Shown: piece after piece, positions 52,806-62,744 of the stretch | Position numbering within the stretch: position 1 is the stretch's first letter | Layout: each line of letters begins with the position of its first letter | From: JAHBVH01 sp034432375 | GTDB taxonomy: Bacteria; Chloroflexota; Anaerolineae; Caldilineales; Caldilineaceae | Length of the DNA stretch: 64,000 bases | Assembly: GCA_034432375.1 (NCBI GenBank) | Contig: DAOUCA010000170.1 | Location: 1 to 64,000 of the forward strand | Direction of reading: 5' to 3' | Position numbers and translations under genes: made by a program | The notes under the pieces: model-generated | The model's database searches: none | Told to the model about the DNA's origin: nothing | The model's input: the letters and a program-made list of their open reading frames with translations, nothing else

Positions 52806-55037
52806 GTGCCGCATAACCTACCCACGGCACTGACTCCATTGTTGGGGCGAGAAGAAGCGGCAAAAGGGATAAAGGAACTGCTCTGCTTTGACGAAGCCGA
52901 CGACGCGCGCCTTGTCACAATAACGGGGCCAGGCGGCGTGGGTAAGACGCGCCTGGCGTTGCAGTGCGGCTGGGAACTATTAACGCAATTTGTAGATGGC
53001 ATTCATCTCGTGGAACTAGCCACGGTGCAGTCACCTGATTTGCTGGTTGGGACAATTGCTCAAAGCTTGCAGATCCGTGATATCGGCGAACACACTGCAT
53101 TGGAATTGCTAAAAATCAAGCTTCGTGAGCGCAAAACGCTCCTGATCCTCGACAATTTTGAACATCTTCTCGATGCAGCCTCGCTCATTACGGAGTTGCT
53201 GACCGCTTGTGTAGCACTCAAGATTCTCGTCACCAGCCGTGCCCGGTTGGCGCTTTACGGTGAGCACGAGTTTGTGCTCTCCCCTTTGCTGGTGCCCAGC
53301 CATAGAGACCAGAGCCTGAACACAACCGCACTACTGCACTATCCTTCGGTGAAGCTCTTCTGTGCGCGTGCACGGGCAGCCACCAAGCGCTTCGCGCTAA
53401 CGGCGGAGAATGTGCTCGCTCTCTCGGGTATTTGCACCGATCTCGATGGTCTACCGCTGGCCATTGAGTTGGCAGCGGCGCAAATGAAATACATGGGCCC
53501 GCTGGAGTTGGCAGAACAGCTGCGGTCGCATCATTATCAGACACCGCGATTTCTGCAGGCAGCAGTACGCGATACCCCCAAGCGCCACCGCTCCGTTTGG
53601 ACGATGATTGACTGGAGTTACTCGCTACTCAGCGAAAATGAACAGATGCTTTTTCGTCGCCTGGCAATCTTTGTTGGTGGCTTTACAGTGGAGGCAGTTG
53701 CGCGGATCTGTCAACCGGATATAACCGCTGAGCTACTAGCGCAATCGTTAAGGGCGCTTGTAGACAAGAGCCTCGTGCAATTCCAGCCGCAATCCGATCA
53801 ACCACACCGCTATGGTCTGCTGGAAATGATGCGCCAATTTGGTATGGAGCAGTTGCTATCTCATGATGAGCGAAAGGGAATAGAGCATCGTCATGCCCAC
53901 TATTATAAAGGCTTTTTGGTTGCCTTGCAGCCCAACGCCGAAGATTACAGCAACCCACTGATCGTGAAACACATACGCGCAGAATATCCGAATCTACGGG
54001 CAATGTATGCTTTTTTCCATAGAGAGCAGGATGTTGACGCCACCATTCACTGTTGCCAACTGCTCCATAGTTTTTGGAATATTGAATATGCGCGCGATGC
54101 ACTATTCTACTTCGCCGCCACATTAGCATTGGCCGAGCAAACAGCACCCTCTGCCGCCTATGTTGAGCTTTTGGCCGGAATGGGTTACTTCACCATGCTC
54201 TTTCATGGCCGATTGGCCGGTCGTCCTTACTTCGAACGTGCGCTGGCAATGAATGAGCAAACAGGAAACACCGCCAACCCCAAACGCATTGGTATGGTCT
54301 ATGGCATGTTGGCCTGGATCTCTTTCCATCATGACGCCGACTATAAGGGAGCGGACGAATTGTTTCAGGCTGCGCAACAGAATGACATAGCCACCGGAGA
54401 TGACTGGGCGTTGGCAATGACGCTTGTAAACCGCGGTGCTATGGCCATTAGACTTGGCCAAATAGCCAAAGCTGAAGAGCTTTTTGATAAAGCTCTTGTC
54501 ATTCATCAGCGGGTTGGCGATCCATGGGGCATTGCGCAAACCTTAATTACCTACGGGAGTCTTCATATACTTCGACATGAGTATGTAACAGCCAGTACGT
54601 TGCTGGCAGCAGCGGAGAAGCATACAGCGTCTATTGGCGCAACTAACCAGTTTGCGCGCATTCACTATCATCGTGCGCAGATTGCCATTGCACGCGGAGA
54701 TCTAACGCAGGCCCAAGAGCTGTTGAAAATCATGCTGGCATTGCAGGGCGACAGTACAATGGCCCAATATATGCTCGAATCAATCGATCTCTATGTGCTG
54801 CTCGCCGTCCACATGAATCAGCCAATTCAGGCACTGGTGTTGGCTGCTGCCATCGCCACCAATCGACGTATGCGTCAGATCATTCTCCCACCACAGGATC
54901 TGCCTTGGCTCCAAGAGGCGATACAACAGGCGCGTAGACAACTGAGCAAACGGACGGCCGATAGTGCTTGGACAAAGGGCGAAACGTTTACACTCGAGGA
55001 TGCAGTAAGCTATGCGCAGGCTTTGTCAGAAAGTTGA
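52806..55037 (+). CDS. STAND NTPase regulator with TPR repeats, probably missing its N-terminal DNA-binding domain
   Basis: 743 aa from GTG 52806. It opens directly on H-N-L-P-T-A-L-T-P-L-L-G-R-E, the segment that in the paralogue at 9009-11750 follows an N-terminal XRE helix-turn-helix. Walker A G-P-G-G-V-G-K-T near 40; Walker B L-L-I-L-D-N-F-E-H-L near 118; the T-S-R-A-R-L motif follows; winged-helix-like region about 260-330 (L-F-R-R-L-A-I-F-V-G-G-F); TPR-like repeats about 410-720. No Shine-Dalgarno precedes the GTG and the DNA-binding part is absent, so the gene looks 5'-truncated by the rearrangement that also cut the neighbouring hydrolase. Confidence 0.8.
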   Translation: MPHNLPTALTPLLGREEAAKGIKELLCFDEADDARLVTITGPGGVGKTRLALQCGWELLTQFVDGIHLVELATVQSPDLLVGTIAQSLQIRDIGEHTALELLKIKLRERKTLLILDNFEHLLDAASLITELLTACVALKILVTSRARLALYGEHEFVLSPLLVPSHRDQSLNTTALLHYPSVKLFCARARAATKRFALTAENVLALSGICTDLDGLPLAIELAAAQMKYMGPLELAEQLRSHHYQTPRFLQAAVRDTPKRHRSVWTMIDWSYSLLSENEQMLFRRLAIFVGGFTVEAVARICQPDITAELLAQSLRALVDKSLVQFQPQSDQPHRYGLLEMMRQFGMEQLLSHDERKGIEHRHAHYYKGFLVALQPNAEDYSNPLIVKHIRAEYPNLRAMYAFFHREQDVDATIHCCQLLHSFWNIEYARDALFYFAATLALAEQTAPSAAYVELLAGMGYFTMLFHGRLAGRPYFERALAMNEQTGNTANPKRIGMVYGMLAWISFHHDADYKGADELFQAAQQNDIATGDDWALAMTLVNRGAMAIRLGQIAKAEELFDKALVIHQRVGDPWGIAQTLITYGSLHILRHEYVTASTLLAAAEKHTASIGATNQFARIHYHRAQIAIARGDLTQAQELLKIMLALQGDSTMAQYMLESIDLYVLLAVHMNQPIQALVLAAAIATNRRMRQIILPPQDLPWLQEAIQQARRQLSKRTADSAWTKGETFTLEDAVSYAQALSES

Positions 55038-55076
55038 TGCCACACGGTGGCCTGTTACGGGGAGATGTGAAACTGT

Positions 55077-58031
55077 TTAATCGACACCACAACAGACCAA
55101 GCGCGGCAATTTCGTCAGTTCCCACGGCTGGCCGATGAGTGCGTGTAGGCGGCCTGCTTCGGCGGCATAGACATGGTAACCGGTGCGGCTGGCTTCGCGC
55201 TGTAATGCTTCGGTGATCGCCCGCGCACCTGCCTGATCTGCTTCAGCCAGCGCCACCATGCCATGTAAGAGGCCGCGCAACAAGGTGATCTCGACGCCAT
55301 GGCCAGGGGCCAACTCTGCGGCGACGATCTGCCGCGCTGTGGTTAGGGAGCCAGCGGCAACGGCCACAATGCCCAGATAGACCTGTACACTTTCGCGTGA
55401 AGGGCGATCATTGTAAAAGCCATCGAGCGCCAATGCTGCTTTTAGCCGTGCCGTGGCCAATGTGTGCTCCCCCTGAAAAGACGCGATAATCCCATTGACA
55501 TAGAGCGCCAACCCAGTTAGCCAACTATTTTCAAAGAGTTGCGCCTCTAATCGCGCCCGCTCGGCGCGCTGCCAGGCCACAGCTGGTTCGCCCTGTGCCG
55601 CAAAGACCAACGCTTGCAAAATCGAGCAGGCGACCATCCCTTCGCCATCCGCCATCTGGCGCTTGAGCGCCAGCGCAGCTTCAGATCGTTCGAGAGCGCG
55701 CTCTTGGTCATGATGGTAGTAGTCGTTGATCGAAAGATAATGCAAGGTGTTAGCGGCCAGATAATCATTGCCCAGGCCGCGCACGATCGTCAAGGCAACG
55801 ACACCTGTTTCTTCGGCCGCGGCAAAATCGCCTACATCGCGCAGGGTTGCGCTGTAATAGGTGCGTGCTTCAGCTTCGAGCAGCGGCAACTTGCCCCGTT
55901 GCGCGTGGTGAACCGCTTGCGCAAGATAGCGTTGCGCTTCGTCGTTGTTGCCCTGAATGCGCGCAACATAGCCCAACGCCATTAACCCTTGGACGCGAAT
56001 CGTATCGGCTGTATTGGGGCTCAAAAAGCGCAACATCCGTGCCAGGTCGATTGCCTGTTGACAATGATGTTGCGCATCGGCAAAGCGCGCCAGGGCAATC
56101 AGCGCCCGTACGCGCAACGCCCCTAACTCCAGCCGCAGTCGGATCCCATCGGTCGACAGTTCTAGCATTAGGGTATGCAGTGCATCTTGGCAGAGATCGA
56201 GTGCATCCTGGGCTTGTCCACATTGCAACAGACTCGTGGCTAGCCGTTCGACCAATTGGGCACGCGGCAACCGTTCTGTTGTCAGTGCCAGCGCAGCGCG
56301 GTAACTTGCCTGCCCCACAGCCGCCTGTAAGGTGTTGAGCAGCAGATCACCATGTAACAGATATAATTGACGACGGAGCGCCGTGGTTGTTGGCAGATCC
56401 GGCAGTTGCAGTGCCAACCCCAGCGCTTCTTCCACCGCCGCGGCAATTGCGCCAGGGTTGCGTTGTGGTAAGAGCGCACCTTGGGTTAGTAACAGCTCAG
56501 CAGCACTTTGCAGATCCTGTGCCCCACAATAGTAGTGAACGGCCTCGATCAACAGTGCCTGTTGGGCTGCCCATTGCGCTGCCAGCCGATAAAGGCGTCG
56601 TTGGCGCTGGGGTTGCGTCTGCAATCCGCCCTGCACTGCCTCTTGAAGCAGGGGATGGGGCGTGGCATAGGTCACATGCTCAATCAGCCGCTGTGCCTGT
56701 AAGGTGCTCATGGCATGGTGATGATCGTACTCGGCTTGCTCTTCACAGAGTAGCTCACCGAGCCCTGGCAATGTTAAATCAAGCGGCCCTCGCCAGAGCG
56801 CGATAAAATCGAAAAGCAAGCGTGCCATCGGCGAAAGTGCCTGTAATGCCTGCTGCACTACCTGGGCCATAATGGTATTGACAGCGGAAGGTTTCAGATC
56901 GTTGGTCGCTGACCATTGATTGATCGCCAGGCGCAACCCAAGCGGATTGCCTTTGGTGAGTTGGTAGAGTTGCTCGACCGCCTCCACGGCTAACGCACCA
57001 CCATAGTCGGCAGCGACCGGTCGTAGCTGTTGGGCCAATTGTAGCGCCTCTGCTGCACTCATCCCCTGAAGCGTCAGTTGGGGAATCGACAGGGCTGCAA
57101 TTGCTGTGCGCCCCGTAAAGAGCATACGGCAGTACGGCGCCAAGGTAAAGAGTCGCTGCAAGAGGGCAGGGACAGCATGATTCTCTGCCAACAGATGGGC
57201 ATCATCAAAGATCAGCAGGGGCGCTTGCAAGGTACCGAGGCTATTGCTGACCTGAAAGAGTAGTTGGCGGGTAGCCTGGTTGGTAGTGCGTTCATCTTGT
57301 TCGACGGCGATCCCAGGCGTATTGGAGAGAAGTTGGACCAATGGTGCTGGGTTCGCCACCGCGGTGGCGACAAAGAGTGCCAGTTGGTGCAGTACCATAT
57401 CCGCTGACGCGGCCAACAGCGGGTCAAAGGTCATCCAGCAGACGGCGTGGGTGCGGCTATATTCATGGGCGATGGCAGCCGCCAACGTACTCTTACCCAT
57501 GCCCGCCAGCCCACAGATGAGCGCACGCCGCTCGCGTTGTAACCACTGCTCGATCTGTTGATAGGGTTCGCGGCGCGCCACATACGCAGTCGGCAGCAGC
57601 GGGATCTCTTCAATCAACCCCAACTCTTCTTGGTGCTGGTGGATCTGCTGTTGAATCGTGATGTGACCACGATGTTCCGTTCGCTGTGCAAGATCCGCTG
57701 AAGCAGCATCTATACTGGTCGCTGTGCTACTGTGCACTGTGCTACTGTGCGCTGTGCTACTGTGCACTGTGCTACTGCGAAGGGTAGCTTCTGCCAGTTG
57801 GAGAAGCTGTGTAGCGGCATGACGATCCTGCTCCAAGCCAAGTGCCGCAATAAAGAGCGCTGCCACCGCGGTGACATCGGGCTTGCGCTGGCCATTCTCC
57901 AGCATCGAAATCTGGCCTGGACTATAGCCAACAGCAATGCTCAGTTCGCTCTGCGTCAAGCGCGCACGGCGGCGCAAAAAGCGCAGGTAGGTGCCGAACG
58001 AGGAGGTTGGTTCTAATGCAGATGATGGCAT
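55077..58031 (-). CDS. XRE-family STAND NTPase regulator with TPR repeats
   Basis: 984 aa. XRE helix-turn-helix at about 13-68 (S-E-L-S-I-A-V-G-Y-S-P-G-Q-I-S-M-L-E-N-G). A low-complexity linker of S-S-T-[VA]-H repeats (about 87-105) is encoded by a 15-bp tandem repeat. STAND core: Walker A L-A-G-M-G-K-S-T near 178, Walker B L-L-I-F-D-D-A-H-L-L near 275. A long helical TPR region runs from about 480 to 970. It is a cytoplasmic transcription regulator that would sense a ligand through the repeats. The gene ends facing the STAND gene at 52806-55037, 39 bases apart. Confidence 0.88.
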   Translation of the reverse strand: MPSSALEPTSSFGTYLRFLRRRARLTQSELSIAVGYSPGQISMLENGQRKPDVTAVAALFIAALGLEQDRHAATQLLQLAEATLRSSTVHSSTAHSSTVHSSTATSIDAASADLAQRTEHRGHITIQQQIHQHQEELGLIEEIPLLPTAYVARREPYQQIEQWLQRERRALICGLAGMGKSTLAAAIAHEYSRTHAVCWMTFDPLLAASADMVLHQLALFVATAVANPAPLVQLLSNTPGIAVEQDERTTNQATRQLLFQVSNSLGTLQAPLLIFDDAHLLAENHAVPALLQRLFTLAPYCRMLFTGRTAIAALSIPQLTLQGMSAAEALQLAQQLRPVAADYGGALAVEAVEQLYQLTKGNPLGLRLAINQWSATNDLKPSAVNTIMAQVVQQALQALSPMARLLFDFIALWRGPLDLTLPGLGELLCEEQAEYDHHHAMSTLQAQRLIEHVTYATPHPLLQEAVQGGLQTQPQRQRRLYRLAAQWAAQQALLIEAVHYYCGAQDLQSAAELLLTQGALLPQRNPGAIAAAVEEALGLALQLPDLPTTTALRRQLYLLHGDLLLNTLQAAVGQASYRAALALTTERLPRAQLVERLATSLLQCGQAQDALDLCQDALHTLMLELSTDGIRLRLELGALRVRALIALARFADAQHHCQQAIDLARMLRFLSPNTADTIRVQGLMALGYVARIQGNNDEAQRYLAQAVHHAQRGKLPLLEAEARTYYSATLRDVGDFAAAEETGVVALTIVRGLGNDYLAANTLHYLSINDYYHHDQERALERSEAALALKRQMADGEGMVACSILQALVFAAQGEPAVAWQRAERARLEAQLFENSWLTGLALYVNGIIASFQGEHTLATARLKAALALDGFYNDRPSRESVQVYLGIVAVAAGSLTTARQIVAAELAPGHGVEITLLRGLLHGMVALAEADQAGARAITEALQREASRTGYHVYAAEAGRLHALIGQPWELTKLPRLVCCGVD
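57712..57775. repeat. 15-bp in-frame tandem repeat inside the XRE-STAND linker
   Basis: Copies of CTGTGCTACTGTGCA with C/G variants, about four in a row. They code S-S-T-[VA]-H in the gene's frame, so length changes keep the reading frame and would alter only the linker between the HTH and the NTPase. Confidence 0.8.
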
Positions 58032-58091
58032 TGCGAAGTATTTGTGAATTTATGTGAAGTTTTTGCAAAAAAATTGTGTCACTATAACTCT

Positions 58092-58439
58092 ATGCGACGA
58101 GTCATCTGCGATGTTATGGTCATTGTGACAACGGTTACGATCACACCAGATCGGCACTCTGCGATAACGAAAGCTTATCCGCCAACCGCCGCGGCAACAG
58201 ATGAGCAAGACAAGCCGGCTGCACACACCGCAGCGGCGGATGCATCACTCTCCGATCCACAGAGTTTGGATGCAGAGATGCTCTATATTCATTGTCAACA
58301 GATAATAACGGTATATACCCTTTCACTAGACAACCAAGCCCTCCACCAACCCGAGTATCATCAACCAAATCAGCCAGCAGAATTCGAACAGTCACAACAG
58401 CCATCACAGATGGATGACAACGGGCCAGAAGAGTGGTAA
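58092..58439 (+). CDS. Hypothetical low-complexity protein, 115 aa
   Basis: ATG 58092, divergent from the XRE-STAND gene. It has a short hydrophobic start (V-I-C-D-V-M-V-I-V-T-T-V) followed by Ala/Asp/Gln/Pro-rich sequence (P-A-A-H-T-A-A-A-D, N-Q-P-A-E-F-E-Q-S-Q-Q). No family is recognised. Upstream in-frame GTG 58044 is an alternative start. No strong ribosome site is visible, so it may not be a gene. Confidence 0.35.
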   Translation: MRRVICDVMVIVTTVTITPDRHSAITKAYPPTAAATDEQDKPAAHTAAADASLSDPQSLDAEMLYIHCQQIITVYTLSLDNQALHQPEYHQPNQPAEFEQSQQPSQMDDNGPEEW

Positions 58440-58485
58440 GATTTGGGTAACGACTAACCCCTCTCGCGCCCAAGGGGCTCCCGCC

Positions 58486-58531
58486 CCCCAGATTGGGGAG
58501 GGAACTGTCACCGCTCCTCCCCAACCTGGGG
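58486..58531. terminator. 16-bp GC-rich hairpin after the hypothetical gene
   Basis: CCCCAGATTGGGGAGG (58486-58501) pairs with CCTCCCCAACCTGGGG (58516-58531) with one G.U-type mismatch. It lies about 50 bases after the stop. It resembles a widespread extragenic repeat type rather than a classical terminator. Confidence 0.45.
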
Positions 58532-58639
58532 AGGGGATGGCTTAGTAGTTACAGATTTGGGTAAAATTACCCACTATAGTATACATGGGGACTAGTCGGG
58601 AAACAACTGACGATTACTGACAAGAATAGCAAGTTGGCC

Positions 58640-59500
58640 ATGGAGAAAAGAGAGAAGATGCGTACATTACAGATCAGTTTGATTGTCGGTGGAGTAGCAC
58701 TGCTACTCTTATCTTCGGGATTTGCCACCCAGGCCGAATGGGCAACAACCCTCTGGGCATGGGAGGATAGCCCGCTCTCGTATCTCTTTATTGCATCAAT
58801 GCAGGCAGCGATTGCAGCGGCTATGCTCTGGATTGGCTTGACCCGTGCTTGGCACATGATCGCGGCGGGTGCCATTAATCTTTTTGTCATGATGGGCGGC
58901 ATTGCGCTCTTCTTGATGGGTAACGCAGCCGCGACAAATCCAGCCCTGCCCATCACGCCCAAAATCTGGCTCTTTGGCGTTTGTTGTGCGATCTTTGCAT
59001 TGGTGAATCTTGGCCTGATCTTCTGGGCACGGCGTTTCGCCTTGACCGATCAACGCAGGATGCCGATGGGCTTGCGCCTCGCTTTTGGCATTTTTGTCTT
59101 TGCGCTCGTAGCCGTGGGGAGCGCACTCGTGGCCAAAGTCCCTAATGTCTTTCCTTGGCCCTTAAAACCAGAAACGTCGGTCCTCTTTGGCTGGATGTTT
59201 CTCGGTGACGCCTTCTACTTTGCCTTTGCCTTGGTGCAGCCGCGTTGGGGCAATGCTTCCACACAGCTTTGGAGCTTTCTGGCGTACGATCTCGTTCTGA
59301 TCGGTCCCTTTCTACAACGGTTACAGACGGTCAATACCAATGAGCAATACTGGACTTGGTACTATAGCCTGATCATCTACATCGCCGTCTTAATTTTCAG
59401 TACAGTGGTTGCCGTTTACTATCTGTTTTTTGCGAATGGAACGCGTATTTGGTTTCGCCCCGCTACCCCGCAGTTGGCAACAATCGGGCACAAACAGTAG
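58640..59500 (+). CDS. Polytopic membrane protein, unknown function
   Basis: 286 aa from ATG 58640; TTG 58634 and ATG 58658 are alternatives. About eight hydrophobic helices fill most of the length (for example L-I-V-G-G-V-A-L-L-L-L and I-I-Y-I-A-V-L-I-F-S-T-V-V-A-V). Short conserved-looking positions include W-F-R-P near the end. No transporter or enzyme motif is visible. Its stop lies 34 bases before the ATG of the SARP-type regulator, so they may share a transcript. Confidence 0.7.
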   Translation: MEKREKMRTLQISLIVGGVALLLLSSGFATQAEWATTLWAWEDSPLSYLFIASMQAAIAAAMLWIGLTRAWHMIAAGAINLFVMMGGIALFLMGNAAATNPALPITPKIWLFGVCCAIFALVNLGLIFWARRFALTDQRRMPMGLRLAFGIFVFALVAVGSALVAKVPNVFPWPLKPETSVLFGWMFLGDAFYFAFALVQPRWGNASTQLWSFLAYDLVLIGPFLQRLQTVNTNEQYWTWYYSLIIYIAVLIFSTVVAVYYLFFANGTRIWFRPATPQLATIGHKQ

Positions 59501-59534
59501 AAGCAATGTCATCAATCAAAAGGATTATTGCCCA

Positions 59535-62500
59535 ATGACAGGTGGCTTGACAATTCAGTTGCTGGGAGGCTTCCAGATTACACAAGAAGGTAAGCCGCTA
59601 CCTGGCTTTACCAATACGCGACTACAAGCGGTATTGGCATATCTGGTGCTTAGTCGCGCAACACCGCAAGCTCGCCAACAGCTCGCCTATCTCTTCTGGC
59701 CAGATTCAACCGATGGCCAGGCCCGGACGAATCTGCGCAATATTCTCCACCTGCTACGCAACCACTTACCGAATGCCGAGGCGTGTCTGCGGATCGATTC
59801 GTTGACGGTGCAGTGGCAGTCGGATGCACCGGCGACCATCGATGTTGTAGATTTTGACAGTGCAATGGCAATTGCCCAAGGCGCCCACGATGATACGGCG
59901 CGCGGCAGTGCCCTCGAACGTGCTGTAGCGCTCTATAGTGGCGATCTGCTGCCAAACTGCTACGATGAGTGGATCACCCCCGCACGCGAAGAATGGCAAC
60001 GGCGCTATCTCAGCGCGGGGGAACAACTCATCGATCTGCTGGAGCGCCGGCGCGACTATCGCCAAGCGCTCGACCATGCACAACGATTGTTACAATATGA
60101 TCCGCTGCTCGAAACGACCTATGGCCGCCTGATGCAATTGCACGCTGCGCTTGGTGACCGCGCCGCTGCGCTGCGTGTCTATCATCTCTGCCGCTCGACC
60201 CTCGATCACGAATTGGGCGTTGAACCAAGCCCGACGACCCAAGCGATCTACGAACGTTTGCTCAATCTGGAGACGCCCACTCCTGTGGCAGAGCCGACAC
60301 GCATGGCAGCACCCTTAGTCGGCCGCGATCAGGTATGGAGCGAGTTGCTACGGGTTTGGCAACGCAATCATACGGATCTGCAAATGCACTTTGTCGTTGG
60401 CGAAGCAGGCATCGGCAAAACACGTCTTGTGGAAGAGCTGATCGCCGCCGTGAGTCGTCAGGGGGGCGCCACGGCTACTGCGTACTGTTACCCTGCCGGT
60501 GGTCGTCTCGCCTTTGCACCAATCCAAAATTGGCTGCGCTCTCCTGATCTTCTACGGCATTTGGGGAAACTGTCCGCTCCGTCACGCTTGGAACTGGTGC
60601 GCCTCTTGCCCGAATTAAGTACACCTGAGGATCCCCTCTATCAGCCCTCCCCCATGACAGAGACTGCGCAACGGCGACGACTCTTTGAAGCAATGCACCA
60701 TGCGCTGATAGCCGGCGACGCGCCACTATTGCTCCTGTTGGATGATATCCAGTGGTGCGATGGGGATACCCTCGATTGGCTTGCCTATCTGATCCGTAAC
60801 AAGCCGCCCATGCGTATGTTGATTGTGGCAACCTTGCGCAGTGGCGAGATGATCGCCGATGATCCCCTCTATACCTTCCGCCTTCAGCTAGAACGGATTG
60901 GGGCGCTCCATGAGATCCCGTTGACCCGTCTCAATTTTATTGAAACCAGGGAATTGATCGCCAGTCTCATTGGTCGTCGACCGACGGAACACGAGGCGGA
61001 AACTATCTTTATGGAGACGGAAGGCAATCCGCTTTTTATTGTGGAAACAGTGCGCGCAGAGGTCGATCGCCAAGCAGTGGCAAGCTCTGCCCCCACGGAT
61101 ACGCCGGAGCCAGGGTTTCGCGGGGGTGGTGGCAGACCATTGCCGCCCAAGATCCAATCCGTTATTGAAGCACGCCTGGTCCGTCTCTCACCCGAAGCGC
61201 GCAATCTTGTTGATGTCGCAGCCGTTGTGGGGAGTGCCTTTACAACGGATTTGCTGACCAGCATCACCGGTGCCGATGAAGACGCGCTCGTACAGGGGCT
61301 AGACGAGTTGTGGCAGCAGCAGCTCATCCGCGAACATGGGGGACGCGTCTTTGATGCCTATGATTTTGTGCACGATAAGTTACGCGAAGTGGCCTACAAT
61401 ACGCTAAGCCCCATGCGTCGTCGACTGATGCATCGGCGTGTGGCAGTGGCACTAGAGGATTTAAACGGCCAACGTTCTGAGAGTGTCGGCGGGCAAATTG
61501 CATTACACTACGAAGCCGCCGGCCAAATGCTGCAAGCAATCCAATGGTATCAACGGGCGGCACAGCGCGCCCATCGCAGTTCGGCCCTACAGGAAGCGCT
61601 GACCCATCTTGACCACGCGCTCCACTTATTAACAACTTTATCTGAATCGGACGCCAATGCGAGTGAGCAAGAGCGCCATGCATTGGAGCTAACCATGCAG
61701 GTGCAACGAGCCACGCTCTTTTTGGTAACCAAAGGCCATGCCGCGCCGCAGGTCGAACAGGCCCTAACGCGTGCATTAACCCTCAGCACGGTCGATGGCA
61801 CACCGCAACAACGCTTTGCCGTGCTCTGGGGATTGGGACGCTACTATCTTGTTCAGCCCAATTTGGATAAAGGGCTGGCCGTCTCCGAACAGCTGTTACA
61901 ATTGGCCGAAGCGAGTCAAAGCCCGGATCTGCTCGTCGAGGCATATACCGCAATGGGGACCTATCATCTGCATCGTGCGGCCTTTCATGATGCACTTGAT
62001 TATCTCGGTCGTGCGATTGAACTCTATGACCGCAGCGCGCATGGAAACCATACGATCGCCTTTGGTCAGGATCCCGGCGTTGTCAGCTTGAGCTATCGCG
62101 CATGGAGTCACTGGTGCTTGGGGCAAACCGCAGAAGCGCAGGAGCAGACAAAGCAAGCCTTGGCATTGGCCGAAGAGCTGGGCTATCCATATAATCAGAC
62201 GGTAGCCAAAACCTATGCTGCGGTACAACTACAATATATGGATGATGCCGTAGGTTGTCTCGATCAGGCAGAAGAAGCCAGTGCCTTGGCGTCAGCGCAA
62301 GGCTTTATTCTCTGGCAATCGATGGCCGATTTCTTGAAAGGCTGGTCATTAACGCGCTTGGGTGAGGCCGAAGCAGGCATGGCGCTGATGCTTGCCAGCG
62401 CTGATCTTTATCGGTCAACCGGTGCCGAATTGGGCGCTTGCTATTTTGCGGCACTCCTCGCCGAAACGTTGGGTCTCTTGGGGCAAGTTGAAGAAGGTCT

Positions 62501-62744
62501 TGAGACGATGAAGAGGGCTTTTGAGCTGCTTGCGCGCACCCATGACCAGTGGTGTGCAGCTGAGCTGCATCGCATTCAGGGTGCACTCTGTCTGCAACGA
62601 CAGGGTGATGCTGAAGCGTTGCGCGCCAATCAACAAGCCGCGCGGGATGCATTTACGGTGGGTTTACAGATTGCGCAAACCCAAGGCGCGCAATGGTGGG
62701 TGGCACGTTGTGAGCAGAGTCTAGCTGCGTTAGCACAGCTGTAG
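59535..62744 (+). CDS. SARP/BTAD-type transcriptional regulator with AAA ATPase and TPR repeats
   Basis: 1069 aa from ATG 59535 (AAAAGGA upstream). N-terminal winged helix plus bacterial transcriptional activation domain (about 1-250): L-T-I-Q-L-L-G-G-F-Q-I, L-A-Y-L-V-L, L-F-W-P-D-S, and the BTAD closing L-G-V-E-P-S-P-T-T-Q. AAA domain: Walker A V-G-E-A-G-I-G-K-T-R-L near 289 and Walker B L-L-L-L-D-D-I-Q-W near 400. An R-Q-H-type helical region and TPR-like repeats (about 680-1060) follow. This is the AfsR/DnrI-like architecture, controlling secondary or surface functions in response to signals. It may share a transcript with the membrane protein just upstream. Confidence 0.9.
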   Translation: MTGGLTIQLLGGFQITQEGKPLPGFTNTRLQAVLAYLVLSRATPQARQQLAYLFWPDSTDGQARTNLRNILHLLRNHLPNAEACLRIDSLTVQWQSDAPATIDVVDFDSAMAIAQGAHDDTARGSALERAVALYSGDLLPNCYDEWITPAREEWQRRYLSAGEQLIDLLERRRDYRQALDHAQRLLQYDPLLETTYGRLMQLHAALGDRAAALRVYHLCRSTLDHELGVEPSPTTQAIYERLLNLETPTPVAEPTRMAAPLVGRDQVWSELLRVWQRNHTDLQMHFVVGEAGIGKTRLVEELIAAVSRQGGATATAYCYPAGGRLAFAPIQNWLRSPDLLRHLGKLSAPSRLELVRLLPELSTPEDPLYQPSPMTETAQRRRLFEAMHHALIAGDAPLLLLLDDIQWCDGDTLDWLAYLIRNKPPMRMLIVATLRSGEMIADDPLYTFRLQLERIGALHEIPLTRLNFIETRELIASLIGRRPTEHEAETIFMETEGNPLFIVETVRAEVDRQAVASSAPTDTPEPGFRGGGGRPLPPKIQSVIEARLVRLSPEARNLVDVAAVVGSAFTTDLLTSITGADEDALVQGLDELWQQQLIREHGGRVFDAYDFVHDKLREVAYNTLSPMRRRLMHRRVAVALEDLNGQRSESVGGQIALHYEAAGQMLQAIQWYQRAAQRAHRSSALQEALTHLDHALHLLTTLSESDANASEQERHALELTMQVQRATLFLVTKGHAAPQVEQALTRALTLSTVDGTPQQRFAVLWGLGRYYLVQPNLDKGLAVSEQLLQLAEASQSPDLLVEAYTAMGTYHLHRAAFHDALDYLGRAIELYDRSAHGNHTIAFGQDPGVVSLSYRAWSHWCLGQTAEAQEQTKQALALAEELGYPYNQTVAKTYAAVQLQYMDDAVGCLDQAEEASALASAQGFILWQSMADFLKGWSLTRLGEAEAGMALMLASADLYRSTGAELGACYFAALLAETLGLLGQVEEGLETMKRAFELLARTHDQWCAAELHRIQGALCLQRQGDAEALRANQQAARDAFTVGLQIAQTQGAQWWVARCEQSLAALAQL

